Below are positions 1-6,342 of a stretch of 7,877 nt of DNA, in pieces (within the stretch, counting starts at the first letter, position 1; each line of letters starts with the position of its first letter). Location of the stretch: positions 1-7,877 of the forward strand of contig JADLCG010000049.1 in the NCBI GenBank assembly GCA_020847355.1. Direction: 5' to 3'. The notes under the pieces are model-generated. The model did not search any database, had not been told where the DNA came from, and saw only the letters and a program-made list of their open reading frames with translations. The translations under genes were made by a program, and so were the position numbers. This DNA comes from Anaerolineales bacterium (GTDB lineage: Bacteria > Chloroflexota > Anaerolineae > Anaerolineales > Villigracilaceae).

Positions 1-329
1 AATCTTTAGCCGGCTTTTTAGAAAATAAAAATCACCCGCGCTTTGACGCAATCTTCGCCGGCGATGACGATGCGGCAATCGGCGTATTGACCGCCTTGCG
101 CGAACATAACTATCGCGTACCGGAAGATGTTTCCGTAGCCGGTTTTGATAATTCAGGTTTCTCAGCGTTCTTAAATCCCCCACTCACTACAGTTTCCGCT
201 CCCACCGAAGAAGTTGGCAGAATTGCGGCGGAACGTTTATTTTCTCTCTTCGATAAGCAGTTCACCGAGGATATTACGCTACTCCCAACAGAACTGATCA
301 TTCGACATTCATGCGGTTGTCTTCCATGA
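1..329 (+). CDS. LacI-family transcriptional regulator, C-terminal part (5' truncated)
   Basis: This is the C-terminal end of the sugar-binding (periplasmic-binding-protein-like) domain of a LacI/GalR-type regulator. The reading frame is open from base 3 and ends at TGA 327-329, giving about 108 residues. Recognisable family signatures in order are FDAIFAGDDDAAIGVL, VPEDVSVAGFDN, PPLTTV, GRIAAERL and a final PTELIIRHSCG strand typical of the family's last beta-strand. The helix-turn-helix lies upstream of the window and cannot be checked, so DNA binding is inferred from the family. A TTG at 87 could be read as a start, but the domain continues upstream of it without a break, so it is internal. 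The gene lies 99 bases before the binding-protein gene in the same direction, so it is the natural candidate for a local repressor that senses an imported sugar or a pathway intermediate. Confidence 0.9.
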   Translation, partial: SLAGFLENKNHPRFDAIFAGDDDAAIGVLTALREHNYRVPEDVSVAGFDNSGFSAFLNPPLTTVSAPTEEVGRIAAERLFSLFDKQFTEDITLLPTELIIRHSCGCLP

Positions 330-428
330 GCGCATTTATTTAGAAAGGAGGCGGTGTCCCTACCCATATTTTTCCCGCCATTTCAACGATTTGTAATTTC
401 ATAATTCAACATGAGGAGAAAATAGACA
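330..428 (+). promoter_or_regulatory. Leader between regulator and transporter operon: probable promoter/operator
   Basis: This 99-base gap is the most likely place for the promoter of the transporter operon. A CATAAT hexamer at 400-405 resembles a -10 box, but no convincing -35 hexamer sits 16-18 bases upstream. An imperfect 19-base AT-rich palindrome spans 391-409 (outer arms TTG and CAA, six of nine pairs matching) and overlaps that -10 candidate, as a repressor site might. It lacks the central CG usual in LacI-type operators, so the operator call is weak. An AAAGGAGG at 344-351 looks like a ribosome-binding site but has no good gene behind it. GGCGG (350-354) can pair with CCGCC (375-379) across a 20-base loop. 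The true ribosome-binding site of the next gene is GAGGAG at 413-418. Confidence 0.35.
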
Positions 429-1847
429 ATGAAAAAGCATTTAGCGACATTATTCGGTCTGCTGATCATCGCTTCAATGATCTTAGCCGCCTGCGGCAGT
501 AAATCTGCGGCGCCCACCGAAGCCGCCTCCGGCGAAAAAGTGAAAATCCGCTGGTTTGTCGGTCTCGGCACCGGCACAGACCCAGAGCAAGTCACCACAC
601 AAGAAGAAGTTGTCAAAGACTTCAACGCTTCACAAGATAGAATCGAATTGGTTCTTGAAGTTGTTCCTTACGATGCCGCCCGCGACACACTCTCCACTCA
701 AATCGCCTCTGGCGCAGGTCCAGATATCGTTGGTCCAGTCGGCTGGGATGGCTCCAATGGTTTTCACGGTCAATGGTTGGATATCGCCCCCTATCTCAAA
801 GAACTCAATTTTGACTCTTCGATTTTCGACCCGGCGTTGATGGCTTTCTATCAAACCGAAGAAGGTCAAGTTGGTTTGCCGTTCGCAGTCTTCCCCGGCG
901 GCATGTTCTACCGCCCCGACATGTTCGACGAAGCCGGCTTGAGCTATCCTCCCCAAGTGTACGGCGAACAATACACCATGCCCGATGGCTCTAAAGTGGA
1001 TTGGAACTGGGAAACCGTCACCAAAATTGCCAAACTCCTCACTGTAGACGAGAACGGCAAAAACGCCACCGAAGAAGGCTTTGACCGCACCAAGATCGTT
1101 CAAGTTGGCTATGCCCCGCAATATCAAACCATCCTCGGCATCGGCACCTTCTATGGCGGAGCCGCCAAAATCTATTCTGGCGACGCCAAAGGTTCTTACC
1201 AATCCAACGTGCCGGATAGCTGGAAAGAAGCTTGGAAGTGGTATTACGATGGCATGTACGGCGCTGAGCCGTTCATCGCTACCGGTCCTCTCGCCACCGC
1301 TCCTGAATTCGGCAACGAAGACGTTTTCAACGCTGGTAAAAGCGCAATGGCGCTCAGCCAAACTTGGTACACCTGCTGTTTAGGAGATTTAAGCAAATCC
1401 GGCGCGCAATTCCAAATTGGTATTCAACCGCTGGGCAATGCGGACGGCAAAGTTCACGGTCGTATTGACGCCGACACCTTCCGCATTCTCAAGAGCAGTC
1501 AGCACCCCAAAGAAGCCGTTGAAGTGCTCACCTACTTGGTCACCACCGGCGGCGACAAACTGCTCCCCGTCTATGGCGCCATGCCTGCGATCGCTTCCAA
1601 GACCGATGCTTTCTTTGAAAAGAAATCTGCCGATTACGCTTTCGTCACCAAAGAAAGCTGGAATGTCTTCACCCAAGGTTTAGCCTACCCAGACACCCCA
1701 AGCGCGGAACAATATCTGCCGAACTCGATCAAGGCTTATGCGCGCTTCGCCACCTTCTTGGATCTGTTGAACAACACCGATAACGTTGACTTTGACGCTG
1801 AATATCAAAAGTTGATTGACGATATCAACGTGCTTTACAACGAGTAA
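429..1847 (+). CDS. Carbohydrate ABC transporter substrate-binding lipoprotein (family 1)
   Basis: This is a 472-residue extracytoplasmic solute-binding protein of the UgpB/MalE class that captures a sugar, here probably a chito-oligosaccharide, for the permeases encoded next. It begins with a lipoprotein signal: MKK, a hydrophobic core at residues 8-19 and the lipobox LAAC, with Cys22 as the lipidated residue. A short Ala/Pro/Thr/Glu linker (PTEAAS) follows. The start ATG at 429 has GAGGAG at 413-418. Family features include ASGAGPDIVGPVGWDG (residues 93-108), the W-L-D-I-A-P-Y-L hinge stretch near 117-123, aromatic residues suited to sugar stacking (WKWYYDGMYG around 269-278) and the late VEVLTYLVTTGG segment (364-375). 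Vicinal cysteines at 316-317 (WYTCCLGD) could form a structural bond; I do not know their role. Substrate specificity is inferred from the downstream genes and is not visible in this protein. Confidence 0.93.
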   Translation: MKKHLATLFGLLIIASMILAACGSKSAAPTEAASGEKVKIRWFVGLGTGTDPEQVTTQEEVVKDFNASQDRIELVLEVVPYDAARDTLSTQIASGAGPDIVGPVGWDGSNGFHGQWLDIAPYLKELNFDSSIFDPALMAFYQTEEGQVGLPFAVFPGGMFYRPDMFDEAGLSYPPQVYGEQYTMPDGSKVDWNWETVTKIAKLLTVDENGKNATEEGFDRTKIVQVGYAPQYQTILGIGTFYGGAAKIYSGDAKGSYQSNVPDSWKEAWKWYYDGMYGAEPFIATGPLATAPEFGNEDVFNAGKSAMALSQTWYTCCLGDLSKSGAQFQIGIQPLGNADGKVHGRIDADTFRILKSSQHPKEAVEVLTYLVTTGGDKLLPVYGAMPAIASKTDAFFEKKSADYAFVTKESWNVFTQGLAYPDTPSAEQYLPNSIKAYARFATFLDLLNNTDNVDFDAEYQKLIDDINVLYNE

Positions 1848-1868
1848 TCCACGAACTAAAGTTTTATC

Positions 1869-1897
1869 AGGCAAGCCGACGAAAAGTCGGCTTGCCT
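1869..1897 (+). terminator. Intercistronic hairpin after the binding-protein gene (attenuator or mRNA-stabilising stem)
   Basis: AGGCAAGCCGAC (1869-1880) pairs perfectly with GTCGGCTTGCCT (1886-1897) around a GAAAA loop, giving a 12-bp stem. It starts 21 bases after the binding-protein stop. No U-tract follows (the next bases are AACTTCTC), so this is not a strong intrinsic terminator. An outer AAGTT/AACTT pairing (1859-1863 with 1898-1902) is possible with a bulge. Such stems between a binding-protein gene and its permease genes are known to protect the upstream message and reduce read-through, which raises binding protein over membrane subunits. I infer that role here. Confidence 0.65.
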
Positions 1898-1934
1898 AAC
1901 TTCTCACTGCCTGCCATCGAACAAGGAGCGCTTC

Positions 1935-2948
1935 ATGCTTGAGGAACTTTCTAAATTCCAAAAACCAGATTCCATCGGTTCTGTTCGCACACTCTCGCCC
2001 ATTGCGCGGCGCGAAATGCGCACGGGACTCTCCTTCATCTCGCCTTGGTTATTTGGGTTTCTGGCGTTCACGCTCCTGCCCATGTTAGCCACTTTGATCT
2101 TCAGCTTTTTAGATTTGAAAATTACCGACGGAATTTTTAGCGCGCCTAAATTCGCCGGCTTTGATAATTATGTGCATTTATTCCAAGACCCGCAAGCTGG
2201 CATCAATCCAGCCACCTGGTTTAACAGCAAAACTCCCGGCTCGCTTTTAATCACGATCAAGTTCGCGCTGATCGCTCTGCCGATTGGCACGTTTTTTCCG
2301 CTGTCGTTAGCTTTGCTAATGAACAACAAACATCTCAAAGGGCAATTTGCCTTCCGCACTTTATTTTATATGCCGTATGTCGTGCCGTTCGTCGCCAGCG
2401 TATTTTTATGGGGCGGCATGTTGAATTCCGAAAGCGGCTGGGTCAATCGCGCTTTGGAATATCTGGGCGTAGCGCACGCTAATTTGCCACAATGGGCAAA
2501 CGACGTCAACTGGGTTTACCCAACCTATGTGATCATGGGCATTTGGGGCGTCGGCAATTCCATGCTGATCATGCTCGCCAGTCTGCAAGGCGTACCCACC
2601 GAACTTTACGATGCGGCGAAGGTGGACGGCGCCAGCGCTTGGAAAATTCTTTGGAACATCACCTTCCCAATGATCTCGCCGGTCATTTTCTATAACTTAG
2701 TTTTGGATATCATCGGCTTGTTTCAATATTTCCTCGTGCCTTTGGTGGTCAACAGCGGCACGGGTCGCCCGGGCGGCGCAACCATGTTCTACAACTTATA
2801 TTTATATAAAACCTTCTTCACCTATCAGGACATGTCTTACGGTTCCACGCTGGCTTGGTTCTTATTTGTAATTATTTTGCTAATTACCATCATTTTATTT
2901 TCAACGTCCAAATACTGGGTGTACTACGCAGGCGAATCGAAATCGTAA
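1935..2948 (+). CDS. Carbohydrate ABC transporter permease, MalF/UgpA type
   Basis: This 337-residue inner-membrane subunit forms half of the translocation channel. The ATG at 1935 has AAGGAG at 1923-1928, six bases upstream. A cytoplasmic N-terminus of about 32 residues precedes roughly six hydrophobic segments, near residues 33-58, 105-130, 141-163, 195-217, 247-271 and 303-323. The diagnostic EAA loop that docks on the ATPase lies at about 221-249 (TELYDAAKVDGASAWKILW, then ITFPMISP), with the conserved Ala-Ala and Gly in place. The length is normal for UgpA/MsmF-type permeases and shorter than enteric MalF, which carries a large periplasmic insert. It is separated from the next permease by only 11 bases. 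No ATPase gene is in the window, so the two permeases probably share an MsmK/MsmX-like ATPase encoded elsewhere. Confidence 0.93.
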   Translation: MLEELSKFQKPDSIGSVRTLSPIARREMRTGLSFISPWLFGFLAFTLLPMLATLIFSFLDLKITDGIFSAPKFAGFDNYVHLFQDPQAGINPATWFNSKTPGSLLITIKFALIALPIGTFFPLSLALLMNNKHLKGQFAFRTLFYMPYVVPFVASVFLWGGMLNSESGWVNRALEYLGVAHANLPQWANDVNWVYPTYVIMGIWGVGNSMLIMLASLQGVPTELYDAAKVDGASAWKILWNITFPMISPVIFYNLVLDIIGLFQYFLVPLVVNSGTGRPGGATMFYNLYLYKTFFTYQDMSYGSTLAWFLFVIILLITIILFSTSKYWVYYAGESKS

Positions 2949-2949
2949 C

Positions 2950-2954
2950 AGGAG
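2950..2954 (+). promoter_or_regulatory. Ribosome-binding site that fixes the start of the second permease
   Basis: AGGAG lies five bases before the ATG at 2960. An in-frame GTG at 2855 would add 35 residues, but it lies inside the preceding permease gene and its extension has no permease character. The short start is therefore the right one. Confidence 0.75.
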
Positions 2955-2959
2955 CAGGC

Positions 2960-4018
2960 ATGAATAAAAATATAAAAAACGGCGTTAGCGCGCTAACCGT
3001 AACCACCTTCGTTCTGGGCATCCTGGTCGTCTTTCTTTCGCCGTTCGTGTTTATGGTTTTCACTTCGCTCAAGCCGAAAGAGCAAATTTCAATTGTTAAC
3101 GCCCCGATCTGGCCCGCCGCACAGCCTAAATATGAATATAACGGCGAACAGTTAGACATTTTCACCGTACCATTGAACCAATGCGCCGGGTTTGACCCAA
3201 ACAGTTCCGCCTCCAAATCTTTAGCGCTCACCAAGAAGGGTCGTCAGGAAAGTACCTTCATTGATCCAGACGATCTCGCCAAAGGCGAATTCGTTTGCGC
3301 CGTCTCATGGCGCGCGCTAGACCGCCCGTGGAAATTATCTCTGGCTTGGTCTAACTACGCCGAGGTTTGGGAAAAAATTGATTTCCTACGCTTAATTAGC
3401 AATACGGTTTTCTATGCAGTGGTCACTATGCTCGGAACGGTGGTTTCCTGTATCTTGGTAGCCTACGGTTTTGCGCGTTTTCGCTTCCCCGGGCGCGATA
3501 CGCTCTTCATCATCCTAATCGCCACTTTATTTTTGCCGGGCGCGGTGACGATCATCCCAACGTATTCCTTCTGGCAAAAACTTGGTCTGGTTGGCACATG
3601 GTATCCGCTGATCATTCCGCATTTCTTCGCCAACGCCTATAACGTCTTCCTCTTCCGTCAATATTTTCTAACCCTGCCGCGTGAGCTGGACGAATCTGCA
3701 ATGATGGACGGCGCCGGACCTTTACGCATTTTATGGTCGTTGATCATTCCGCAATCTTATCCAGTGATCATCGCAGTCGTTGTCTTTCACATTGTCTTCG
3801 CGTGGAACGATTACTTCGGACCGTTGATCTATCTCTCCACCGCGAAAGATAACTGGCCCATCTCAGTGGCGCTTTCCACCTTCAACGGCATTTATGGCAA
3901 ACAACCGCAAATGATCCAAGCCGGTTCATTGATGGCGATCGTTCTGCCGGTGATCCTATTCTTAATCGCCCAGCGCTTCTTCGTGCAGGGAATTGTGATC
4001 ACGGGCGTTGAGAAATAA
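2960..4018 (+). CDS. Carbohydrate ABC transporter permease, MalG/UgpE type, with enlarged extracytoplasmic loop
   Basis: This is the second channel subunit, 352 residues when started at the ATG at 2960. The first membrane helix is at about 13-36, followed by the SLKPKEQI segment. Further helices lie near 146-170, 181-200, 215-232, 264-285 and 322-342. The EAA loop is at about 240-268 (ELDESAMMDGAG, then ILWSLIIPQSYP), and the protein ends with the family-typical QRFFVQGIVITGVEK. It is about 70-75 residues longer than a usual MalG-type subunit of about 275-280. The excess sits between the first helix and the conserved LAWSNYAEVW stretch, at residues about 53-125. That segment is hydrophilic, faces outside, and contains two cysteines (75 and 113) that could form a disulfide. 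It may extend the binding-protein interface; this is inference. The gene pairs with the permease just upstream. Confidence 0.93.
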   Translation: MNKNIKNGVSALTVTTFVLGILVVFLSPFVFMVFTSLKPKEQISIVNAPIWPAAQPKYEYNGEQLDIFTVPLNQCAGFDPNSSASKSLALTKKGRQESTFIDPDDLAKGEFVCAVSWRALDRPWKLSLAWSNYAEVWEKIDFLRLISNTVFYAVVTMLGTVVSCILVAYGFARFRFPGRDTLFIILIATLFLPGAVTIIPTYSFWQKLGLVGTWYPLIIPHFFANAYNVFLFRQYFLTLPRELDESAMMDGAGPLRILWSLIIPQSYPVIIAVVVFHIVFAWNDYFGPLIYLSTAKDNWPISVALSTFNGIYGKQPQMIQAGSLMAIVLPVILFLIAQRFFVQGIVITGVEK

Positions 4019-4048
4019 AAACCAAAAGTTAGTATTCAAGGAATTGAT

Positions 4049-5347
4049 ATGTTAAAAGTAGCTGTCATTGGCGGAGGCTCCACCTACACGCCTGAACTGA
4101 TCAATGGCTTTCTTGCTAGAGTTGAGAAATTTCCAGTCACTGAACTCTGGTTGATGGATATTGACGCAGAACGCTTGAAAGTTGTCGGCGAGTTCGCGCA
4201 ACGCATGGTCATAGCCAAAGGTTCGCCGTTCAAGGTCATCCTGACAGCCGATCAACGCGCCGCCGTCAAAGATGCGGATTACGTGACGACACAATTGCGC
4301 GTGGGTCACATGGAAGCTCGCAAACGCGACGAATATCTCGGATTGCGGCACGGGCTAATCGGTCAGGAAACGACCGGCGTAGGCGGCATGGGCAAAGCCT
4401 TACGCACCATCCCGGTCATTTTGCAAATCGCCAAAGATATGCAAGAACTCGCCAAGCCCGGCGCAATGCTGGTCAATTTCACCAATCCGGCTGGGTTGGT
4501 GACGCAAGCCTTGAGTCAATACGCCCCAGAGACGCCTTCAGTCGGAGTCTGCAACGTGCCGCTCAACGCCAAGATGAATATCCTTGAAAAGCTAGAACAA
4601 GCCACCGGTAAAAAAATTGAGCCGGAACGCGCCGAGTTGAAAACGCTGGGGTTGAATCATCTTTCATGGCATCGCGGCTTCACTGTGGACGGCGAAGACG
4701 TTTGGTCTCAAGTCATTCACGGTTATATTGAAGAATTAAAGAAAAGCGAGCGCCCCGAATGGGATCCGCGCTTAATTGAAACCCTGCAAATGATGCCAAA
4801 TTATTATTTGCAATATTTTTACAACACCGATAAGAAATTGAAAGAACAGGAAAAGTGGCCCCCTTCCCGCGCAGAAGAAGTCATTGAAGTAGAAAAGGGC
4901 TTACTCCGCGATTATGCCAACCCAGCCCTCAACGAACCGCCAGCGGACTTAATGAAACGCGGCGGCGCGTATTACTCCACAGTGGCGACGCAACTGCTCA
5001 ACGCGCATTACAACGATCTCGGCGAAACGCACGTCGTTAACATCAAAAACGGCGATGCAGTCAAAGCCTGGCCCGCCGAATGGGTTTTGGAAATTCCTTC
5101 AGTTGTCAAAAAAAGCGGCATTCAACCTCTCCCCGCCGAGCCGCTCCCAGTCGCCTGTTTCGGATTGATCTCCGCCGTCAAAGCCTACGAACTGCTCACC
5201 GTAGAAGCCGCAGTGCATGGCGACCGCGATGCCGCTTATCAAGCTTTGCTCGCCCACCCGATTGGACCCAAAGCCAGTCAGGTGCAAGCGGTTTTAGACG
5301 ATCTGCTTGAAACGCATCGTGAATATCTTCCGCAATTTTTCAAGTAA
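4049..5347 (+). CDS. Glycoside hydrolase family 4, 6-phospho-beta-glucosidase/6-phospho-chitobiase type
   Basis: This 432-residue cytoplasmic enzyme belongs to the family that cleaves glycosides by NAD-dependent oxidation and elimination with a divalent metal (usually Mn). The N-terminal Rossmann fold starts at once with VAVIGGGSTYTPELI (glycine loop 8-10), followed by LWLMDID (33-39) for NAD binding. The segment GLIGQETTGVGGMGKALRTI (102-121) is characteristic of 6-phospho-beta-glucosidases such as LicH, CelF and BglT. NFTNPAG (143-149), GVCNVP (166-171, Cys168) and LNHLSW (202-207, His204) hold the expected metal ligands, and YYLQYFY (252-258) carries the tyrosine region used in catalysis. 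AAGGA at 4038-4042 precedes the ATG. Members of this branch act on 6-phosphorylated disaccharides, and E. coli ChbF, which splits deacetylated chitobiose 6-phosphate, is in the same family. With a kinase, chitinase and ChbG-type gene beside it, a chitobiose-derived substrate is likelier than cellobiose phosphate. Confidence 0.92.
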   Translation: MLKVAVIGGGSTYTPELINGFLARVEKFPVTELWLMDIDAERLKVVGEFAQRMVIAKGSPFKVILTADQRAAVKDADYVTTQLRVGHMEARKRDEYLGLRHGLIGQETTGVGGMGKALRTIPVILQIAKDMQELAKPGAMLVNFTNPAGLVTQALSQYAPETPSVGVCNVPLNAKMNILEKLEQATGKKIEPERAELKTLGLNHLSWHRGFTVDGEDVWSQVIHGYIEELKKSERPEWDPRLIETLQMMPNYYLQYFYNTDKKLKEQEKWPPSRAEEVIEVEKGLLRDYANPALNEPPADLMKRGGAYYSTVATQLLNAHYNDLGETHVVNIKNGDAVKAWPAEWVLEIPSVVKKSGIQPLPAEPLPVACFGLISAVKAYELLTVEAAVHGDRDAAYQALLAHPIGPKASQVQAVLDDLLETHREYLPQFFK

Positions 5348-5376
5348 ACAAATTATCAATAACGACTAGAGAGTCA

Positions 5377-6342
5377 ATGGCTTATTATCTCGGTGTGGAC
5401 ATCGGCGCCACTAAAACTTTAGCATTAATTTGCGACGAAAACGGAAACTTCATCAGCGATGGGCAAAGCGGACCCGGCAACCATGAAACTGTCGGGCTGG
5501 ACGGCATGGAAAACTCCATCCGCGAGGCGCTCACCGCCGCGCTCACCGGCGCGCAAATCAGCCTCGATCAAATTCAAGGCGCGGGCTTTGGCATTGCCGG
5601 ATACGATTGGTATTCCAAAGAAGCCGTGATGAAAAACGTGATTCAAAAAATCGGCGTGCAAGCGCCGTTCAAAATGGTCAACGACGTGACGCTGGGTTTG
5701 CTCGCCGGAACCAGCCAAGGCTGGGGCATTGCGGTCGTCTCTGGCACGGGTTGCAACTGTCGCGGCTGGGATCGTGAACATAAACGCGAAGGTCGCGTCA
5801 CCGGCTACGGCGTGAGCATGGGTGAAGCCGCCGGCGGCACAGAGTTGATCAACCGCACCATGCACTACATTGGCTACTCTTGGACCAAACGCCTCCCGCC
5901 CACCGCATTAATTCCGGCTTTCATTGAAGCGGTTGGCGCGAAAAATGTTGAAGACCTCATCGAAGGCTATACCGAAAATATTTATGAAATCAACGCGGAA
6001 TTCGCCCCGCTGGTTTTTCAAGTCGCCGAACAAGGCGATCCTATCGCGCAAGACCTCGTCCGCTGGGCTGGCGCTGAACTGGGCGAAATGGCAAACGCCG
6101 TAGCGCGGCAACTCAACTTTGAAGATCTGGAATTTGAAATCGCATTGATCGGTTCCATGTTCAAAGCTGGAGAAGCGCTCATCCAGCCCATGCGCCAAAC
6201 CGTGCACGCCGTTGCCCCCAAAGCCAACCTAATTCCAGTTGAAGTCCGCCCGGCGCTGGGCGCAATTTTGCTGGGGATTGAAGCCGGAGGGATCGCCCTC
6301 ACCCACCAACAGCGCGACAATATCAAAGCGGTATTTGCCTAA
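5377..6342 (+). CDS. BadF/BadG/BcrA/BcrD-family sugar kinase, probable N-acetylglucosamine or glucosamine kinase
   Basis: This 321-residue cytoplasmic ATP-dependent kinase has the actin/Hsp70-like ASKHA fold. Phosphate loop 1 is YLGVDIGATKTLALICD (4-20). FGIAGYD follows at 71-77. VNDVTLGLLAG (101-111) supplies the Asn-Asp pair, with Asp103 as the expected catalytic base. Phosphate loop 2 is VVSGTGCNCRGW (120-131), close to the GTGSNC loop of animal N-acetylglucosamine kinase. GYGVSMGEAAGG (143-154) matches the GDEGSA-like segment, IALIGSMFKAG (255-265) is the adenosine motif, and RPALGAILLG (291-300) closes the fold. The family also includes 2-hydroxyacyl-CoA dehydratase activators, but those carry a 4Fe-4S site and lack this sugar-kinase pattern. 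The ribosome-binding site is weak (AGAGAG near 5368). It may phosphorylate GlcNAc, GlcN or the imported disaccharide; the sequence alone cannot decide. Confidence 0.87.
   Translation: MAYYLGVDIGATKTLALICDENGNFISDGQSGPGNHETVGLDGMENSIREALTAALTGAQISLDQIQGAGFGIAGYDWYSKEAVMKNVIQKIGVQAPFKMVNDVTLGLLAGTSQGWGIAVVSGTGCNCRGWDREHKREGRVTGYGVSMGEAAGGTELINRTMHYIGYSWTKRLPPTALIPAFIEAVGAKNVEDLIEGYTENIYEINAEFAPLVFQVAEQGDPIAQDLVRWAGAELGEMANAVARQLNFEDLEFEIALIGSMFKAGEALIQPMRQTVHAVAPKANLIPVEVRPALGAILLGIEAGGIALTHQQRDNIKAVFA

Noticed and set aside
354..404. GTG-started 16-codon frame in the leader, behind AAAGGAGG
   Set aside because: Only two bases separate the motif from the GTG, the peptide (MSLPIFFPPFQRFVIS) has no recognisable leader-peptide pattern, and nothing else supports translation. 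I mention the motif itself as a finding but do not call a gene.
630..1361. Long open frame (243 codons) on the minus strand across the binding-protein gene
   Set aside because: Its translation is low-complexity and matches no family I know, and it lies wholly opposite a clear gene. It is a codon-bias shadow.
1869..1905. Hairpin as a full intrinsic terminator ending the operon
   Set aside because: No U-run follows the stem and the permease genes continue directly in the same direction, so complete termination is unlikely.
2855..2959. Upstream in-frame GTG start for the second permease
   Set aside because: It would overlap the first permease by 94 bases, and the added 35 residues do not resemble a permease N-terminus. 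The ATG at 2960 has AGGAG at proper spacing.
5364..5375. GACT-AGAG-AGTC inverted repeat before the kinase start
   Set aside because: Four-base arms are expected by chance, and it sits where the ribosome binds.
5425..5865. 146-codon minus-strand open frame opposite the kinase gene
   Set aside because: It has no recognisable domain and lies fully opposite a gene with complete kinase motifs; a shadow frame.
5377..6342. Kinase as an activator of 2-hydroxyacyl-CoA dehydratase or benzoyl-CoA reductase subunit
   Set aside because: Same superfamily, but the GTGCNC loop and overall pattern match the N-acetylglucosamine kinase side, and no dehydratase or reductase gene is nearby.
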